64,000 nucleotides of DNA. Source: Elephas maximus indicus (lineage: Eukaryota > Chordata > Mammalia > Proboscidea > Elephantidae). The position numbers and the translations under genes were made by a program. Location of the stretch: NCBI RefSeq assembly GCF_024166365.1, contig NC_064834.1, positions 52,680,001 to 52,744,000 on the forward strand. Direction: 5' to 3'. Below, in pieces: positions 11,041-22,592 of this stretch; within the stretch, counting starts at the first letter, position 1, and each line of letters opens with the position of its first letter. The notes beneath the pieces are model-generated. The model was not told the DNA's origin. It searched no databases and saw only the letters and a list, made by a program, of their open reading frames with translations.

Positions 11041-12474
11041 AAATCTATGTAAGAGAACCCATCTGGGGAAGGAGGTGCAGGAACCTCTGTAAAACAAAGC
11101 CATTAAAAGCATTTAATAACAGAAATACCTGTGCCTTGCAGATAACACTAAACCATGTAAGAGAGAAGATTGGTCAGGACTCCAGTGAGCCACTTATAAG
11201 GGAATGTTTTGCTGTCATTTTTACTTCCTAATTCCACACTGGTTTCTCAAACACAGCAAAAAAGTTAGCTATACAGGGCACTTCACCGGCTCTACAGGGG
11301 CAAATCATAGCTTGGTATGTCTTCCAAACTGCTTCCATATGCTTCAAACTTTTCTCAGAAGTCAGCATTTGGGTGGGGCAGCACTTTTCTCACTCCCAAG
11401 TAATCTGCCCCGTTCTTGGGGAGGCCTCCCTTCTCCCTCCCAGTGTTCGGACTCCTTCCCTGGTGTTCTTGGCCTTCCTCCCCCAGGCTTCCTCCCCATG
11501 CCTGGCCTCATCTGCTCCAGAGTCCTTCCCCCACCCTGGCCATTATTAAGACCGGAAAGACTACAGCCCTCCCTCTCTCCCTGCCCATGCTCTAATAAAA
11601 GTTTGGGTCTGGAGCCCTGGCTCAGCCTGGTCATATTGTTGTGAGGTGCTGTCGAGTTGGTTCCAACTCATAGTGACCCTATGAAAAACAGAATGAAACA
11701 CTGCCCTGTCCTGCACCACCCTCACAATTGTTGCTATGCTTGAGCCCATTGTTGCAGTCACTGTCAACCATCTCGTTGAGGATCTTCCTCTTTTTTAGTG
11801 ACCCTCTATTTTACCAAGCATGATCTCCGTCTTCAGGGACTGGTCCCTCCTGATAACATGCCCAAAGTGAGATGAAATCTCACCTTCCTCGCTTCTAAAG
11901 AGCATTCTGGCTGTACTTCTTCCAAGGCAGATTTGTCTGTTCTTCTGGAAGTCCATCGTATATTCAATATTCCTTGCCAATGCCGTAAATCAAATGCATC
12001 AATTCTTCAGTTTTCCTTATTCAATGTCCAGGCAATTGAAAATACCATGGCTTGGGTCAGGTGCACCTTAAGTCCAAGTGACATCTTTTTAACACTTTAA
12101 AGAGGTCTTTTGCAGCAGATATGCCCAAAGCAATACATTGTTTGATTTCTTGGCTGCTGCTTCCATGGACACCAATTGTGGATCCAAGTAAAAATGAAAT
12201 CCTTGACAATGTGAATATTTTCTGTTTATCATGATGTTGCTTACTAGTTCAGTTGTGGGTTTTTTTTTTCTAAAGTTGAGGTGTAATCCATACTGAAGAC
12301 CATAGTCTTTGATTATCACCAGTAAGTGCTTTAAGTCCTCTTCACTGTCAGCAATCAAGACTGTGCCATCTGCCTATCGCAGGTTGTTAATGAGTCTTCC
12401 TCCAATCCTGATGACACGTTCTTCTTCATATAGTCCAGCTTCTTGGATTATTTGCTCAACACACAAATTGAACG

Positions 12475-12543
12475 TTGTTGTTGTTAGGTGCCACTGAGTC
12501 AACGCCCATACATAGCAACCCTATATACAAGAGAACAAAACAG
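12475..12543 (-). mobile_element. RTE 3'-tail fragment inserted into the older RTE
   Basis: Begins ttgttgttgttaggtgccac, the reversed RTE tail, and interrupts the RT region of the surrounding element. Only about 70 bp, so strongly 5'-truncated. Confidence 0.7.
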
Positions 12544-14507
12544 TCTAAGTATGGTGAAGGGATATAACCCTGATGCACACCTCTCCTGGTTTTAAACCAT
12601 GCAGTAGCTCCTTGTACTGTTCAAATGACTGCCTCTTGGTCTCTGTAGAGGTTCTGCGTGAGCACAATTAAGTGTTCTGGGATTCCCATTCTTTACAATG
12701 TTATCTATAATTTGTTATGATCCACACAGTCAAATGTCAATAAAACACAGGTAAATGTCTTTCTGGTATCTCTTTGCTTTCAGTCAAGATCCATCTGACA
12801 TCAGCAGTGATACCCCTCATTCCACATCCTCTTCTGAATCCAGCTTGACACTTCTGGCAGTTCTTTGTTGATGTGCCCCTGCAACTACTTTTGAATTATC
12901 TTCAGCAAAATACTACTTGCGTGTGATATTAATAATATTATTCAATAATTTCTGCATTCCATTGAATCAGTTTTCTTTGGAATGGGCATGAATATGGATC
13001 TCTTCCATTCTGTTGGCCACATTCCTGTCTTCCACATTCCTTGGCATATAGAGTGAGCACTTCCAGTATTGCATTTGTTTGTTGAAACATCTCAATTGGT
13101 ATTCTGTCAATTCCAGGAGGCTTGTTTTTCACCAATGCCTTCAGTGCATCTTGGACTTCTTCCATTGGTCTCGATCATATGCTACCTCCTGAAATGGCTG
13201 CATGTGAACCAATTCTTTTTGGTACAGTAACTCTGTGTATTTCTTTCATCTTCTGTTGATGATTCCTGTGTCATTCAATATTTTGCCATAGAATCTATCA
13301 AAGTTGCAATTCTGGCTTGAATTTTTTCTTCAGTTCTTCCAGCTTTAGAAATGCTGAGCATGTTTTTCCCTTTTGGTTTTCTAACTCCAGGTCTTTGCAC
13401 ATTTCATTGTAATATTTTGTCTTCTTGAGCCACCCTTTGAAATCTTCTGTTCAGCTCTTTTCATCCTCATTTCTTCCATTTGCTTTAGCTACTCTTTGTT
13501 AAAGAGCAAGTTTCAGAGTCTCTTCTGACATTCATTTTGGTCTTTTCTTTCTTTCCTGGCTTTTTAATGACCTTTTGCTTTCTTCATGTATGATGTCCTT
13601 GACGTCATCTCACAACTCGTCTGGTCTTCGGTCATTAGTGTTTAATTCATCAAATTTATTCTTGAGATGGTCACTAAATACAGGTGGGATTACTCGAGGT
13701 TTTACTTGTGGACTTGTTTTAATTTTCTTCAGCTTTAAGTTGAACTTGCATATGAGCAACTGATGGTCTGTTCAGGAGGGAGCCACTCGCCTTGTTCTGA
13801 CTGATGATATTGAGCTTCACCATCTCTTTCCACAGATGGATTTGATTTGATTTCTGTGTATTCCATCTGGCGAGGTCCACATGTATAATTGCCATTTATG
13901 TTGTTGAAAAACTTTTCCAACTACAGATCCTTCTTCTTTGTTTCCAACTTTCGCATTCCAATCACCAGTAATTATCAATGCATCTTGATTGCATGTTTGA
14001 TAAATTTCAGACTGCAGAAGTTGGTAAAAACCTTCAGTTCCTTCATCTTTGGCCTTAGTGGTTGGTGTGTAAATTTGAATAATAGTCGTATTAACTGATC
14101 TTCCTTGTATCATTGATAATGTATTTCAGGATATATCTTGAAATGTTCTTTTTGACGATGAATGTGATGCCATTCCTCTTCAATTTGTCATTTCTGGGAA
14201 AGTAGGCCATATGACTGTCCAGTTCTAAATGGTTAGTACCAGTCCATTTCAGCTCACTAACGCTTAGGGTATCAATCTTTATGCCTTCCATTTCATTTCT
14301 GATGACTTCCAATTTTCCTAGATTCATACTTCATAATTCCACATTCCGATTATTAATGGATTTTGCAGCTGTTTCTTCTGATTTGAGTCGTGCCACCTCA
14401 GCAAATGAAGGTCCTGAAAGCTTGACTCCATCCATGTCATGAAGATCAACTCTACTTTGAGGAGGCAGCTCTTCCCCAGTAGTATTTTGAGTGCCTTCCA
14501 ACCTGAA

Positions 14508-14662
14508 AGTGGCGTAGTGGTTAAGTGCTATTGCTGCTGACCAAGAGGTTGGCAGTTCAAATCCGCCAGGCGCTCCTTGGAAACTCTATGGGGCAGTTCT
14601 ACTCTGTCCTACAGTGTCGCTATGAGTTGGAATCGACTCCACGGCAGTGGGTTTGGTGGGTT
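14508..14662 (+). mobile_element. AfroSINE inserted into the RTE 5' region
   Basis: Short-form SINE with perfect 12-bp duplication TTCCAACCTGAA (14496-14507, 14663-14674). It splits RTE 5' sequence, so it is younger than the RTE. Confidence 0.95.
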
Positions 14663-15089
14663 TTCCAACCTGAAGGGCTCATCTTCCAGCCCAATATCAG
14701 GCAATATTCCATTGCTATTCTTAAGGTATTCTTAAGGTATTCACTGGTCCTTTTTTTTTTTTTTAAGTTGATGCCAGGTCCTTCTTCCTAGTCCTCTTAG
14801 TCCGGAAGCTCTGCTGAAATCTGTCCACCATGGATGACCCTGCTGATATTTGAAACAGCAGCAGCATAGTTTCCAGCATCACAGCAACGCACAAGCTACC
14901 ATAAAAAAAAAAAAAAAAAACACAAGCCACGATAGTGCAACACATTTACAGACGAATGGTGGAGCCTGGTCGTAGGGAGGGGCATATTCTGCTCCTTTCC
15001 TGGGTCATTGGGACTAGTAAGGGCAGGATTCTAAGGGCAGGTAGTGCGGGCCGGCTTCAGCTAGGGCCCTGTGGGGTCAGCCAGCTAGA

Positions 15090-15420
15090 CTCTAGCCAAT
15101 CCTGCGTGCTCTCAGTGAAAGGCAAGCCCCATCTCCTCCCAGTCAAGTCTGTCAGTCACAGATAAGCCACGCTCCCACGGCGCTGTCAATCACAAATAAG
15201 CCACGCCCCTTAGAGAATCGAGCCAGTCCAACACCGAGTCCCGCCCCTGACGTGACAGCTGTCAGTCAAAGCTAGGCTCGGCTCCGCCTCCTTCCCGTTT
15301 CTCGGGCAACGGCTTTAGAGGCAAGCTGGGAGTCCTGCTTATCTTCCCTGAGTCTGGAACCGCGTCCCATAGTCACTTCCCGGCTGCCCTCAGTACTGAA
15401 CCGCTAAATCCGCCAAATCC
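15090..15420. promoter_or_regulatory. Promoter-like block with three PBX-MEIS decamers
   Basis: Single-copy, GC-rich block directly beside a dead RTE. It contains CCAAT at 15096-15100 and three CTGTCA(A/G)TCA decamers at 15149-15158, 15183-15192 and 15259-15268. These match the reversed PREP/MEIS-PBX composite TGANTGACAG. It also has GC boxes (cacgcccc near 15203-15210; ccgcccc at 15241-15247), a CRE-like TGACGTGA at 15248-15255 and an RFX-like right half GGCAAC near 15304-15309. The first two decamers lie in a 22-25 bp direct repeat (ctgtcaatcacaaataagcc type). No gene was found on either side. Promoter or enhancer status is inference. Confidence 0.5.
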
Positions 15421-16930
15421 CCTCCATGCTTTCCAGTTTTTAAACGTCAGATCTCCACGGCGCCCGCCCTGTGACTTCCTGCCCAAATATTTGCGAGGTT
15501 TTCCATGATTCACGCGAGACCAATCCTGGGGCGTCCCAAGTCCCCCTTCTTTTTTTTTTTCAAGGGAACTTCGGGGCTGTTGGCCGGGCCCCCTGCCCGT
15601 CCGCCACCTGTCCCTCTCCCCACCCTTACATCCAGCCGTTCAGGAAACATAACTCTGCTAAGAAGTGTGGCCTTTGCCCGGCGCTGGGGAGAGATGGGTA
15701 GAGATGAACAAAGTAGCTACCTTCCCACCTGCAGGGACACAGCCCTGCAGGGATTACCACCTTTTCCCGCGCCCTCTGCGTCAATCTGCCCGTACATTGC
15801 CGCGATCTCTAAGTCCCATGAGGCGGGGCAACCTTTTGCTAGAAACTGTGGAGGAATCTTGGCCCAGCCATATCATTCCCCAAAAGGGAGCTGCCTGGGC
15901 TGCTCCCTACCCTCTTGACGAGAGGAATACACACATCTCTTTCCTCACTGGGGGCCCGTTCACTCTGGCACCAGCTCCAGCCAGAGGGTCATTGGCAGCC
16001 CCAGGCCACTGCCTCCTCCAGCTTCCTGGTCCAATCTCAGGCCGGAGAGGTTTTGCCACTGAATAAATACCATGAAAACGTAGAGGGCCCCTAGGCAGTT
16101 TGTAAGGTACACAACCCTCCACCCCCACCACCCATCCAAGCAGGAGAATAAACCCCCCTGCCTCTAACAAGCAGCAAGAAGCTCCTTCCAGTAAAGTACC
16201 TACTTTAAGAGCGAGAGTTTGGTATGTTCATCTGTAAATTAACCACACTAGTCCTCAATGAGTTGGCAATTTTTATATCCCAGAGGAAGCACTCCTGCTT
16301 TGGGTTTTAATTGAAGTTATTTTGTTGAAAGCGACAGAGAATGACTGCAGTAGCTGTCAGAACCAATCTGTCCATTCAAATTTCAAAAACTGGCACAGCT
16401 TTAAATCAGTTGTCTTATCCCTAGAAGGCAGCCAGGGGTCAGGGTCAAATTTCCATAGTTTGAGATGTTATGCAAAGCCTAACAGGCATACACACCCCAT
16501 TAATAACCATGGTTATTTAAGAATGAAATAAAAACAATTTCCCCAATTTATGCATGTTAGTTTTTTTAACAGTTACAAAATTGTTAGGACGCAAATACCT
16601 ATTAACTTGTTTGGACTTAAGCACTTAAAAGGAATGGTTAGGTATTTCTTTTGGCCTAGGGTTCTGGGGAAAAAAAATGAAAGAAAAACTAAGGGTTCCA
16701 CGAATAGAGAAAGTTTGGGAATCTCTGTCCTAAATGAATGAATGAAGGAATGCGGCTGGGGTTGTAGTTGGACTTCACATCTGCCCTCTGTAAACTCACC
16801 ACGTACTATGCCTTTGTAGGAAATTTTCGCTTATTGAATTCTTAATACAATAAATAATTCCTTCTGGGAAGCCTGAACTTTATTTCAGTGATCCGGGATT
16901 GTTCACAATGGCATCAATTAGAGTGTGTTA
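15421..16930. other. Single-copy stretch, no recognised gene
   Basis: The first 600 bases are GC-rich with a second CCAAT at 15520-15524. The rest becomes AT-rich from about 16.2 kb. Open frames here (for example 15665-16066 on +) show no family features and no splice context that I can support. Confidence 0.5.
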
Positions 16931-17354
16931 GAGCGCCCCTAGGGTCTAGGGATGGTGGTTGCAGCTTGGAAGGTAGAGCGGCCGGGGCTGGGCCGCCTTA
17001 GATGGTCAGACGCTGGGGAAGAATGGTGGCTAAGGGCAGAGGCCCCTCCTCACCTGGCTCTGCTCTGCAACTGCCCCCGGGCCTCCCAGGCAGGCCGGTG
17101 TACCGAGGCCCTCCTCACACTGCGTCCTGTGGAGGCCGTATTGGATCTGTTGGACACAACCGACGTGCTGTCCTATGAACACCGGGAATCTGGGGGCGGT
17201 TGAGACCCCCATCTAGGGGAAGAGAGAGGGTGGGTGCCGCTGGAGCCCCACGCAGGTCCACGCCCCTCCCTCCTTCCCCGCCGGCATCCTCAGGTGACTG
17301 GCAGGCGCCGTCCCGGCGCGTAGGCGGCAGAACTCGCAGGTCCCTAGCTCCCCG

Positions 17355-17560
17355 GCTCATACATTAAAGATGCGGAGGCGCCGGGACTGCGATGCCACAA
17401 ACATGAAGACAAATTTTTAATCCCGAGCAAGAAGATGTTGGGAGTTGGGGGGCGCGGGAGAAAAATGAATTAGGTTTCTATTATGTGTTTTATTATGCTG
17501 TAATTGAACAGGATTAGGTGAGAATACAATATATTTCTGATGTTGCTGGAGGGGGAAGGG
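17355..17560. promoter_or_regulatory. Candidate conserved enhancer core
   Basis: An AT-rich island inside GC-rich DNA, with ATTAAAGA, TTTTTAATCC, GAATTAGG, TTTTATTATGCTGTAATTGA-type homeodomain sites and GGATTAGG. No repeat family was recognised. The pattern (AT core, GC flanks, many TAAT sites) is typical of developmental conserved noncoding elements. Conservation itself cannot be seen from one sequence. Confidence 0.4.
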
Positions 17561-18224
17561 GTGGGAGGGAGGCTGACAGCCAGCGAGAGACAACGAAGCC
17601 GGCAGATAAGCTGGGCTCCAGGACGCAGCGTGTCCCAGGGGAGGGCGGCGGAGCGGCGCCGGCTGGGCTGGGTGGGCCTGCCCCCCCACCCCCGCGCAGT
17701 TTGGACTGGGATAGGAAGGGGGTGACTGCATTTGGAGGGGCGGTGTTAGTGACAGGTCCCACTCCATATACTGGAGGAGGGGAGGCGTGGAAGTTGAAGG
17801 GTTGGGGAGCTCAGGAACTCTCCCCAGAAGGGAAACCGAGTCACAGAGAGGGGAGGGATTCGGCTATGGAAAAGACAGGGAGCTCTGGCCTGGGAATTTA
17901 CACTGATAGCTGACATCTTTCTCTGCGCACGCTGGGCACAGGCCTATGTAGGCCCACAAACATCCCCAGAGCAGCCACCTTGTGCCAGGCCCTATTACTG
18001 CAGGGCAGCCCTGGCTCTCAGAACACCCCATCTCCCACTGCATGTCCTGCCCAACTCCTGTCACCTTTGAAAAGGTCCATGTCAACGCAGGTCTAACCCA
18101 GCATCCCCCTCTTGCTGCGCCCCCAGGTGGTTCCTTAAGGTAAAAGGCGACCAGGTGAGTCTGGAGCTGGGCTGTAAGCTGCACCGGGTGGGCGAAAGGT
18201 CCTCGCACCCCAGGAGCCGCCGCC

Positions 18225-18440
18225 CTCCCCTGAGCTCACGCCCGGGCAGCTTCATTAAGAGCCGCTGCCAGCGCCGCGTCTCACCTGCTGCAGCGCCCCT
18301 CGGCGCTCCGCCAGGGACAGGCTCCTGGCGGTGATGAAGAGGCCCATTAGCCGCTTCTACCTTTAGGGCGGACTGCGCCTCTCTCCCCACCACACAATTA
18401 GGACATTAGAAACCGTCAACCAAGATTAATAGTTGCCCCG
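18225..18440. promoter_or_regulatory. Candidate conserved enhancer core
   Basis: GC-rich DNA with TTCATTAAGAG, CCATTAGCCG, CAATTAGGACATTAG and AGATTAATAG: five ATTA/TAAT cores within about 200 bases. No repeat or coding potential was seen. Confidence 0.38.
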
Positions 18441-19368
18441 CTCCGGGGCAGGGAGAGGAGCACAGATACCGCGGCGGCGCCTCTCGTTCCGAGGGGGCCA
18501 ACCTGGTGCTGGCCGGGCCTGACGCCTGCATCGGCTCTCCCTCCTTTCCCGGCCCTCTGGGAGCACCTGAGGCGTTCAAGTGAGCCCAGAAATGGAGTCC
18601 GGGAGGGCAGAGGCCAGAGCCCTAGTCCCTGCTCCGTCTCGGACCTGGGCGTGCTCCAGGGCAAGGCAGGGTCTTGGAGATGGTAGAGGAAGGCGCACCC
18701 TCCACCCCTCCCTGCCCCTCCAGGGGACTTCTCCAGCCCTCCCCTGTGCTCTGTTTAAGGACCTCCAACCTTAGATGAAGAACTGACCTTAACTGTCCCA
18801 GAGAGGCTTCCCTGGCCCCTCTCCTCCAAGTCAATTCCTCTTCTTACTCCCTCTCATTGCTCCCTGCCATATTTCTGGTATATGTACTGTACTGTATTAT
18901 TATATCATCGATGTGTCTCCCCCGCTGGGCTCTGGGCTCCAGAAGGAGGGGACGGGAGTTTGCTCACCAGGGCTCTCAGAGCGTGTGCAGATTGTGTTTT
19001 GAGTGAACCAGTGGGGTAACAGCCTTGCTCCCTGTGTTTTTACTTGAACATGTTTCCTGTTTCCTGTGCAAGCCCCCCCGCCAAATAGTCCCATAGAACC
19101 TGTACTCTTTCTTCATAACTCTTAGCATGATTGTAACTTATCTTTGTGATTATCTGTTCCTGTCTTCTCCCCCTTGGGGCCATAAACTCATGGAGGGCAG
19201 GTAGGGGCTGGGCACACAGCTGCCCAACACCTGGCTGCTGGAGCTAGGCACTTATTGGAACAGATAATGGTGTCTGGGGGCTAAGGAGCCTGAGGGTTCT
19301 TCCAGCCCATTGTTTTGAGGTCTGGAGAGGCAAAGTGGCCTGCCTGAGATCACACAGTCCACTAGAAG

Positions 19369-19551
19369 CAACCAAAAAAAAAAAAAACAAAAAAACCCAT
19401 ACCTGTTGCTGTGGAGTGGATTCCGACTCACAGTGACCCTGTAGAACAGAGTGGAACTGCCCCATGGAATTCCCAAGGAGCTCCTGGTGGATTTGAATTG
19501 CTGACCTTTTGGTTAGCAGCTGTAGCATGTAACCACTACCCCACCAGGGCT
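19369..19551 (-). mobile_element. AfroSINE copy, antisense
   Basis: A-rich tail, then tgttgctgtggagtggattcc, ending in ccccaccagggct. Perfect 11-bp duplication TCCACTAGAAG at 19358-19368 and 19552-19562. Confidence 0.95.
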
Positions 19552-20039
19552 TCCACTAGAAGTAAACCAGGGCTAAAACCACTTTCCTTTCCAACACACT
19601 GAATTCTGTCTAGGGACACATCCTCTGGGATCCTGTGGAAGCCCCTTCTGGATTCTGAGGTTTCTAAGCCTTGGAGACCAGCGGGGGTGGCCTCAGGTAT
19701 CTCTTCCTTTTCTCCTTCCTCCCACGCAGGGGCCTGGGGCCCAGAGACTCCCTATGCTCTTTGTCAACAGGGCAAATTCTTCCCATTGAATCTCAACTCT
19801 AGTTTCTCTTCCTTGGGTGTAAAAACCGTCTCCAATCACTCTGTCTCCTCTCCCCCTGCAGTAGCATCAGGAAGAAAATGATGATTTAGGACTAGAAAAT
19901 AGAGGGAATAAAGAGGACTTGCTAAGACCGGAAGAGTAGGGCCCCGAGCTCTTTCTCCGCCTCATCACACCCCTGGTGTCACCTCTCTAGACCCCACTTA
20001 CTCTAGGCAGGAAGGGGCGGGTCTGGGTTTGGGGCTGGG

Positions 20040-20225
20040 TGAGAGATCAATACATCACTGGGTTTGGATGACCGCAGGCTTTCACCTTGCAGATAATGGG
20101 GTGAGCGGTGGTAAAACCTCCCCGACAGAGCGGGCTCCCCCGGCCTTAATGAGATAATCAATACTTGTTCTCGGCTTAATTTCCATCTAATTGCTCTTTA
20201 ACGACGCCGGATAATGGGCCGCCTC
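20040..20225. promoter_or_regulatory. Candidate conserved enhancer core
   Basis: Contains GATCAATACATC, CAGATAATGGG, CCTTAATGAGATAATCAATAC, GCTTAATTTCCATCTAATTGC and GGATAATGGG, i.e. homeodomain (TAAT), PBX-like (ATCAAT) and GATA-like sites in an otherwise CpG-containing region. Single copy, with no gene signal. Confidence 0.42.
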
Positions 20226-20896
20226 CTGTGAGGAGGGAGCTGGCTGGGAATCCGACCCGCCTCGGACTCCCGCCCTCCTCCCCTCCGGCGGGTGCCCTCG
20301 CGCAGGTGGGATGGGGACTCAACGCGCTCCCCAGCGAGGCGGGAGCTCCCTCTGCCGGCCGCGCCCAGCAGGGCACCCTGCCTGAGGCGCTCTCGGCCCC
20401 CGCCGGGGGGCGCTCCAGGCCTTGGATGAGGGATCCGGGCGAAGGCTCTCATTTCCGGGCTCCGGGCCATCCATCTGACTGGGCCGCAGAGCCACGTCCC
20501 ATCTATCTGCTGGGCTAGGGCCGTTGCAGCCGAGCTCCCAGCCGAGATGAAGGGCCCCTGGACAAGGCCTTCCTTCCTTTCCCTTCCCACCTCGGCCTGC
20601 TGCGCTGAGCTGGGCCCCAGGCCTTAGGGAAGTTGCTCCGTTTCTGCATCTAAGGAGTGCTCTGACCATAGTTTTCCCTGTGAAGCAGCTGGGCTGCCCC
20701 CTGCAAAGGAACCTGGCTGGTCACCACAGGACACTCAGGCAAGGGGCGGGGCGGGGGCAAGAGTGAGAAGGGGTGGGGCGGGAAACCCTGGGCCTAATGA
20801 CTTAGAGACTCACACTGCTCCCCAGCTCAGAGAGCCACCCGATTTCCACTCACCCCAACTCTGGGCCCAACCACTCACAGCCAGGAAGGTTCCTGG

Positions 20897-20995
20897 CAGC
20901 ACCAGCAGCTCAGATGTTTGCTTTGACTTTTCCCACCTCCCTGTCTCCACACTAGGAGGAGCTGGGGTTTCTCCCCAGGCCTCTGAACATCCTGA
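20897..20995 (+). repeat. Diverged local duplication, copy A
   Basis: About 100 bases sharing the phrases accagcagctcagat and cacctccctgtctccacact, in the same order and spacing, with 23073-23175. Not a repeat family that I recognise. Confidence 0.6.
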
Positions 20996-21368
20996 CCTGC
21001 CCCCTCCTCCCAGCTCATCTGTCTTGTCTTCTTGAGGCACTTTGGCCTCAGGTGCCCAGATACTGTGACCCACCATGCTTCTCATCATCTCCCCACCTCC
21101 TGATCTTTTGCCATCTGGGCACAAACTCACCTGCATTTCTACAGCTTGGCTCTTAAATGTGGCTTATTTAAATTTATAAAATACCAGGTACGATTCTGGC
21201 TCCTGCTGCACTGCAGTTAGCCTGACAGATACAGTGGTCATGTCAGGGTAGAACCATGCCTTGAAGCTAGGCAGCTCTGTTTCAAATCTTAGCCCTGCTG
21301 CAAATTTACCTAACAGGTCTGAACCTCAGTTGTCTCACCTTAAAAACAAGGTTAGTAATACTACCTCA

Positions 21369-22088
21369 GAGCCCAGGTGGCATAGCTGCTGTCATGGATT
21401 GAATTATGTCCCGCCAAAAATGTGTGTATCAGCTTGGTTAGGCCATGATTCCCAATATTGTATGGTTGTAATTTTATGTTGAGAGGATTAGGGTGGGATT
21501 GTAACACCACCCTTACTCAGATCCAATGTAAAGGGAGTTTCCTTGGGGTGTGGCCTGCAGCACCTTTTATCTCTCGAGAGATAAAAGGAAAGGGAAGCAA
21601 GCAGAGAGTTGGGGACCTCATACCACCAAGAAAGCTGCACCAGGAGCAGAGCATGTCCTTTGGACCCGGGGTCCCTGCACCTGAGAAGCTCCTTGACCAG
21701 GGGAAGATTGAGGACAAGGGCCTTCCTCCAGAGGTGACAGAGAGAGAAAGCCGTTCCCTAGAGCTGGTACCCTGAATTTGGACTTGTAACCTACTAGACT
21801 GTGAGCTGAGTTTGGACTTGTAACCTGTGAGCTGAGTTTGGACTTGTAAGCTACCAGACTGTGAGAAAATAAATTTCTCTTTGTTAAAACCACTCACTTG
21901 TGGTATTTCTGTTACGGCAGCACTAAATGACTAAGACAGCTGCTAACCAAAATGTTGGCAATTCAAATCCATCAGCTGCTCCTTGGAAATTTTATGGGGG
22001 AGTTCTACTCTGTCCTATAGAGTCCCTATGAGTTGGAATGACTTAATGGCAATGGGTCTGTTTTTTTGTTTGTTTGTTTGTTTTTGGA
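21369..22088 (+). mobile_element. AfroSINE, itself interrupted by a solo LTR
   Basis: Head gagcccaggtggcatagctgc at 21369-21389; the body resumes at about 21939 and ends in T-rich sequence. Perfect 12-bp duplication AATACTACCTCA at 21357-21368 and 22089-22100. Confidence 0.93.
21390..21938 (+). mobile_element. Solo LTR, MaLR (MLT1/MST-like), inside the AfroSINE
   Basis: TGTC...GACA ends and a perfect 5-bp duplication GCTGC (21385-21389, 21939-21943). It contains an internal short tandem duplication (gagtttggacttgtaa units, about 21800-21850) and a polyadenylation signal near 21866 (gaaaataaatttc). Afrotherian-type middle section, related to 8180-8695. Confidence 0.9.
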
Positions 22089-22187
22089 AATACTACCTCA
22101 CAAGGTTGTTGTAAGTCTGAAAAAAACAAGTTAATATATGTAAATTGCTTGCCACAGTGCCTGGCACATTATAACCATTATTGTTGT

Positions 22188-22390
22188 GGAGTCCCTGGGT
22201 GGTACAAACAGTTAATACACTCTTGGCTGCTAACCAAAATGTTGGAAGTTCGAATCTGTTCAGAGGCTCCTCAAGAGAAAGGCCTTGCAATCTACTCCTG
22301 AAAAACCAGCCACTGAAAACCCTATGGAGCACAGTTCTACTCTGACACACATGGAGTTGCCATGAGTCAAACTCAGGTTTTTGGTTTTTA
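22188..22390 (+). mobile_element. AfroSINE-related copy, older long form
   Basis: Head gagtccctgggtggtacaaac, gaaaggccttgcaatctactc middle, and tail ggagttgccatgagtcaaactc. No clear target-site duplication. Confidence 0.8.
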
Positions 22391-22592
22391 TTGCTGTTAC
22401 AGTTATTACATGTTAGAGCTGAAGGAACCATCTAATTCAAGGATCACAAGCTCGAGGGCTACATGGGCAGGCAGGAATATTTGGAGTCAGTCAGTGGAAG
22501 TAGGCCAGGTCAGGACTGCAATGAGCTGCAAAGGGCCAGCCCTATCTAAATAGCAGCGAGAGTTCATCTTCAATTGTTGCTGAGAAGGCCAG

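Larger units (their letters stand above)
11641..14940 (-). mobile_element. Near-full-length RTE-clade LINE, inactive, antisense
   Basis: On the minus strand it reads 5'UTR (14.94-14.34 kb), an APE-type endonuclease start (MNLGKLEVIRNEMEGIKIDT at about 14327-14268), the reverse transcriptase region, then the 3' end at 11.64 kb. RTE elements carry one endonuclease-RT protein and supply the machinery for the AfroSINEs that share their tail. This copy is dead: stops and shifts in every part, and the RT catalytic YADD position is degraded (about 12367-12385). It contains two later insertions, at 12475-12543 and 14508-14662. At about 3.1 kb without them, it is close to the full length of the family. 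Confidence 0.88.
21256..22185 (+). mobile_element. MIR, split by a later SINE insertion
   Basis: The left part, 21256-21368 (gaacctcagttgtctcacct), and the right part, 22089-22185 (cacagtgcctggcacatta), are the two halves of one sense MIR. They are separated by the AfroSINE described next. Confidence 0.8.
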
